From NCBI GenBank assembly GCA_946479895.1, contig CAMLHT010000173.1:1-8221 (forward strand): DNA of 8,221 bases. Reading direction: 5' to 3'. This DNA is from an uncultured Gemmatimonadota bacterium (GTDB lineage: Bacteria; Gemmatimonadota; Gemmatimonadetes; Gemmatimonadales; Gemmatimonadaceae). The notes under the pieces are model-generated. The model had not been told where the DNA came from. It worked only from the letters and a program-made list of their open reading frames with translations, and searched no databases. Made by a program: the position numbers and the translations under genes. The stretch's first letter is position 1; each line of letters begins with the position of its first letter. Shown here in pieces: positions 5,726 to 8,221 of the stretch.

Positions 5726-6570
5726 ACGTCGTTCGCACCATCGCCGAGCTGCGCGCCACGCTCGATCCGCTGCGGCGCGGAGGCCGCACGATCGGCCTCG
5801 TCCCGACGATGGGCTTCTTTCATGAAGGTCACCGCTCGCTCATGCAGCGGTCGAAGGCCACCTGCGACGTCACGGTGGTGACGCTGTTCGTGAACCCGAC
5901 CCAGTTCAACGACCCGAAGGATCTCGAGGTCTATCCGCGCGACGAGGAGAAGGACGTCGCGCTCGCCGAAGGCGCGGGCGTGGACTACCTCTTCGCCCCC
6001 GACGCTCGCGAGATGTATCCCGCCGGCCACTCGACCGTAGTCTCGATCCGCGGGATCACCGAGCCGCTCGAGGGCGCAAAGCGGGGCACCGGCCACTTCG
6101 ACGGGGTGACGACGATCGTCACGAAGCTGTTCAACATCGCCCAGCCGGACGTCGCCTTCTTCGGCCAGAAGGACGCCCAGCAGGCGCTGGTGGTGAAGAA
6201 GCTGGTGCGGGACCTCGACATTCCCGTGCGCGTCGAGGTCTGCCCGACGGTGCGCGAAGCGGACGGGCTGGCGATGTCGAGCCGCAACGTCCGCCTGAAG
6301 GGGGACGACCGGAAGCGGGCGCTCGCCCTCCGGGCGGGCCTCGAGGCCGCCCGGCGCGCGATTGCCGCCGGCGAACGCCGTGCCAGCGCGGTTGAAGAAG
6401 CCGGCCGGAACGCCATGCGCGCGATGGGCGTCGAACCGGAGTATCTCGCCGCCGTGCCGGCGGGTACTCTTCTATCGCAGGGTGACCTGCGCGGCGAAGT
6501 TCTCGTCGCCGTCGCGGCGCGGGTCGGCGACGTTCGCCTCATCGACAACGAGATCGTGGACATCCGATGA
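5722..6570 (+). CDS. panC: Pantothenate synthetase (pantoate--beta-alanine ligase)
   Basis: This 282-residue cytoplasmic enzyme catalyses the ATP-dependent joining of pantoate and beta-alanine, releasing AMP and pyrophosphate, to give pantothenate for coenzyme A. Nucleotidyl-transferase motifs are intact: PTMG at 28-31 followed by HEGH (H34, H37), FVNPTQF at 56-62 for pantoate binding, FGQKDAQQ at 147-154, and EADGLAMSSRN at 179-189, the KMSKS-like loop. The length is normal. One oddity is the RGTGHF segment (121-126), where most homologues I recall have RPGHF, a one-residue insertion near the active site; H125 and F126 are kept. The start ATG overlaps the stop of the upstream reductase gene (ATGA, 5722-5725) and no Shine-Dalgarno is visible, so translation is probably coupled. 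Confidence 0.96.
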   Translation: MNVVRTIAELRATLDPLRRGGRTIGLVPTMGFFHEGHRSLMQRSKATCDVTVVTLFVNPTQFNDPKDLEVYPRDEEKDVALAEGAGVDYLFAPDAREMYPAGHSTVVSIRGITEPLEGAKRGTGHFDGVTTIVTKLFNIAQPDVAFFGQKDAQQALVVKKLVRDLDIPVRVEVCPTVREADGLAMSSRNVRLKGDDRKRALALRAGLEAARRAIAAGERRASAVEEAGRNAMRAMGVEPEYLAAVPAGTLLSQGDLRGEVLVAVAARVGDVRLIDNEIVDIR

Positions 6571-7421
6571 CCACCGCAGTCGCAGGGATGACGATCGAGG
6601 AGCTGACGCGGCTGAAGGAGCGCGGGCAGCCGATCGTGATGGTGACCGCGTTCGACTATCCGTCGGGCCGGGTCGCCGAGCGCGCCGGCGTGGACATCGT
6701 GCTCGTCGGCGATTCGGCCGGCATGACCATGCTCGGCTACCCGTCCACGCGGGAGGTGTCGCTCGACGAGATGCTGATGCTCACGCGCGCGGTGCGGAGA
6801 GGGGTCACGCACCCGCTGCTGATCGGAGACATGCCGTTCGGGACCTACGAGAGCTCGGACGACATTGCGGTCGCGTCGGCGCGGAAGTTCGCCGAGGCCG
6901 GATGCGCCGGCGTGAAGATCGAGGGCGCGGGCCCCATCCTGTCACGCGTGCGCGCGATCACGAACGCGGGGATCCCGGTCATGGGCCACGTCGGGCTCAA
7001 GCCCCAGGGCGTCACCAACGCCGAGGAGTACCGCGCCCGCGGACGGACGGCGGACGAGGCCATCGCGATCGTCGAGGACGCCGTCGCGCTCGAGCGGGCC
7101 GGCGCGTTCTCCATCGTCGTGGAGGCCGTCGCGTCACCCGTCGCCGACGAGCTGATGAAGCGGGTGGACATCCCCGTCATCGGCATCGGCGCCGGTCCCG
7201 CACCCGACGGACAGGTGCTCGTCTTCCACGACCTCACGGGCTGGACGGAGTCGCGGCCCGCCAGGTTCGTGAAGAAGTACGCGGCGGTCGGTGACCTGAT
7301 GGTGGATGCCGTGGCCAGCTATGCGGCGGACGTGCGGCATCACCGGTATCCCGCGCCCGAGCACATGTATGCGATGGCGGCGGACGAGCTCGCGCGCTTC
7401 AGGGAGCGGACGGGCCGGTAG
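6567..7421 (+). CDS. panB: 3-methyl-2-oxobutanoate hydroxymethyltransferase
   Basis: This 284-residue cytoplasmic TIM-barrel enzyme transfers the one-carbon unit of 5,10-methylenetetrahydrofolate to 2-oxoisovalerate, giving ketopantoate, the first committed step of pantothenate synthesis. The recognisable blocks are VTAFDYPSGR (26-35), GDSAGMTMLGY (48-58) with metal ligand D49, GDMPFGTYE (87-95) with metal ligand D88, VKIEGA with K117, PVMGHVGLKPQ (137-147) with H141, the catalytic glutamate E186, and IGIGAGPAPDGQVLVFHDLTG (205-225). All positions sit about 4-5 residues later than in E. coli PanB, consistent with an intact full-length enzyme. The start ATG overlaps the panC stop (ATGA, 6567-6570). 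The order reductase-panC-panB lacks panD, so beta-alanine must come from an enzyme encoded elsewhere. Confidence 0.97.
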   Translation: MTTAVAGMTIEELTRLKERGQPIVMVTAFDYPSGRVAERAGVDIVLVGDSAGMTMLGYPSTREVSLDEMLMLTRAVRRGVTHPLLIGDMPFGTYESSDDIAVASARKFAEAGCAGVKIEGAGPILSRVRAITNAGIPVMGHVGLKPQGVTNAEEYRARGRTADEAIAIVEDAVALERAGAFSIVVEAVASPVADELMKRVDIPVIGIGAGPAPDGQVLVFHDLTGWTESRPARFVKKYAAVGDLMVDAVASYAADVRHHRYPAPEHMYAMAADELARFRERTGR

Positions 7422-7432
7422 GTCCTCGCGCC

Positions 7433-8221
7433 ATGATGCCGCGAACCGTGGGACGGATGGCGATCGTGGCAGCATTGCTCGGACTGCCCGCCGCCCGCCT
7501 CCGCTCGCAGACGTCCGACGTCGCCCGCGGCATCGAGGCGCTGGCGCGTCGGGACATCGCCGGGGCCGAGCGTCTCTTCCGCCTGGCCAGCCGGAACGAG
7601 ATCCCCACTCTTCGCGCCGCGGCGGACCAGTGGCGGGCCCGCCTCGCCTGGCAGATCCGTGGCGATACGGCCACCGCTCGCGCGCTCGCCGAGCAGGCGC
7701 TGGCGCAGGCAAGCGACAGCACGTCGGCGTTTCTCGAGCTGGCGCGGCTCGAGGGATTCGCGCACCGCCATTCCGCCGGCGTAGAGATGGCGCATCGCGC
7801 GCTCACGTCGTCGGGCGACGCCGAGCGTCGCGGCGCGGCGGCGCAGATGCTGGTGAGCATCGCGATGGATGGAGCATTCGCTGCCCCGGCCCGAGGCATC
7901 AGGGACAGCATTCCCCTCGACCGCGTTGTCGCCGCGCGCGACACGCTGCGGGCGAGGGTTGCCCGCTATCCGGGCCGCACCATCGATGCGCTCGCCCTCG
8001 TGCGCGCCGCGATCCTGACCGGGAGCCTGCCGGACGCCGACGTGGGGCTGGCGTCGTACTTCCTGCTGAGCGAGCCGGCACTGCCGCCGCTGGAGGCATC
8101 GGCCGACTGGATGTCGCTCGCCGGGACTCTCGCCGACCGGAGGCTGTTCGAGGAATCGGAGCTTGCCGTTCGCCTTCGCCCGGTGAACGCGCCCGTCTCC
8201 GCGCGACTGCGGGACGTCGGA
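7433..8221 (+). CDS. Exported TPR-like repeat protein (partial, runs off the right edge)
   Basis: An open frame of 263 codons starts at ATG 7433 (or the adjacent ATG 7436) and has no stop before the window ends. The N-terminus (basic MMPRTVGR, then MAIVAALLGLPAA) resembles a Sec signal peptide ending near residue 26. The mature part is helical and rich in Ala, Arg and Leu, with tetratricopeptide-like helix pairs: GIEALARRDIAGAERLFRLA (about 33-52), then DTATARALAEQALAQA (about 78-93) and AFLELARLEGFAHRHSAGVE (about 99-118). A less regular stretch follows from about 150. I infer a periplasmic or outer-membrane-associated scaffold and cannot name a function. It lies 11 bp after panB, with only a weak AGG as ribosome-binding site, so it may be the tail of the pantothenate operon or simply read through from it. 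Frames open on the opposite strand here are shadows. Confidence 0.72.
   Translation, partial: MMPRTVGRMAIVAALLGLPAARLRSQTSDVARGIEALARRDIAGAERLFRLASRNEIPTLRAAADQWRARLAWQIRGDTATARALAEQALAQASDSTSAFLELARLEGFAHRHSAGVEMAHRALTSSGDAERRGAAAQMLVSIAMDGAFAAPARGIRDSIPLDRVVAARDTLRARVARYPGRTIDALALVRAAILTGSLPDADVGLASYFLLSEPALPPLEASADWMSLAGTLADRRLFEESELAVRLRPVNAPVSARLRDVG

Noticed and set aside
7340..7944. Minus-strand frames opposite the partial TPR-like gene
   Set aside because: The plus strand has a continuous 263-codon frame with a signal peptide and helical repeats directly behind panB; the antisense frames are Arg/Ser/Ala-rich without motifs.
1..8221. CRISPR array, tRNA, insertion sequence, or defence or toxin system
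   Set aside because: No regularly spaced repeats, cloverleaf-like sequence, transposase motifs or defence-type domains were recognised on either strand.

Overview
High-GC bacterial chromosomal DNA with short intergenic gaps and no insertion sequence, tRNA, rRNA or CRISPR. The GC-rich coding style, the BNR/Ycf48-type secreted propeller, the TPR lipoprotein-like tail gene and the CTCTGCGT-flavoured intergenic palindrome suggest a soil Acidobacteriota (Vicinamibacteria-like) or possibly a Gemmatimonadota. This is an impression, not a placement.

Layout. Positions 1-52 may be the last codons of a plus-strand gene. It is followed by a strong hairpin (76-122) that would serve as terminator for it and for the converging minus-strand pair. 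That pair (2288 down to 142) is a CaCA-family cation/proton antiporter followed 2 bp later by a secreted six-Asp-box beta-propeller. A 257-bp divergent intergenic region (2289-2545) carries a large degenerate inverted repeat. Then comes a plus-strand threonine/serine dehydratase (2546-3517). Convergent to it is a tightly packed minus-strand operon (4863 down to 3559): a 69-residue double-zinc protein, a PaaI-type hotdog thioesterase and a PAP2 phosphatase, joined by 11-bp and 4-bp overlaps. Divergent from this is a plus-strand pantothenate operon (4949-7421): a Rossmann/DUF2520 protein likely to be the ketopantoate reductase, then panC, then panB, joined by two ATGA overlaps. A TPR-like exported protein follows 11 bp later and runs off the right edge.

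How it works together. PanB makes ketopantoate, the DUF2520 protein plausibly reduces it to pantoate, and PanC joins pantoate to beta-alanine to give pantothenate. PanD, which supplies beta-alanine, is not in the window. The other genes are housekeeping-like: ion exchange, amino-acid deamination, acyl-CoA thioester hydrolysis and lipid phosphate hydrolysis.

The most noteworthy signals are these. First, three operon-leading genes (antiporter, dehydratase, zinc protein) have no Shine-Dalgarno sequence but have a TANNNT box exactly 6 nt before the start codon, which fits leaderless transcription; two operon-internal starts have good Shine-Dalgarno sequences 7 nt upstream. Second, the small zinc protein has FYVE-like cysteine spacing. 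Third, the DUF2520 gene sits in the pan operon where a reductase is needed. I saw no clear evidence of a wholly new defence or mobile system.
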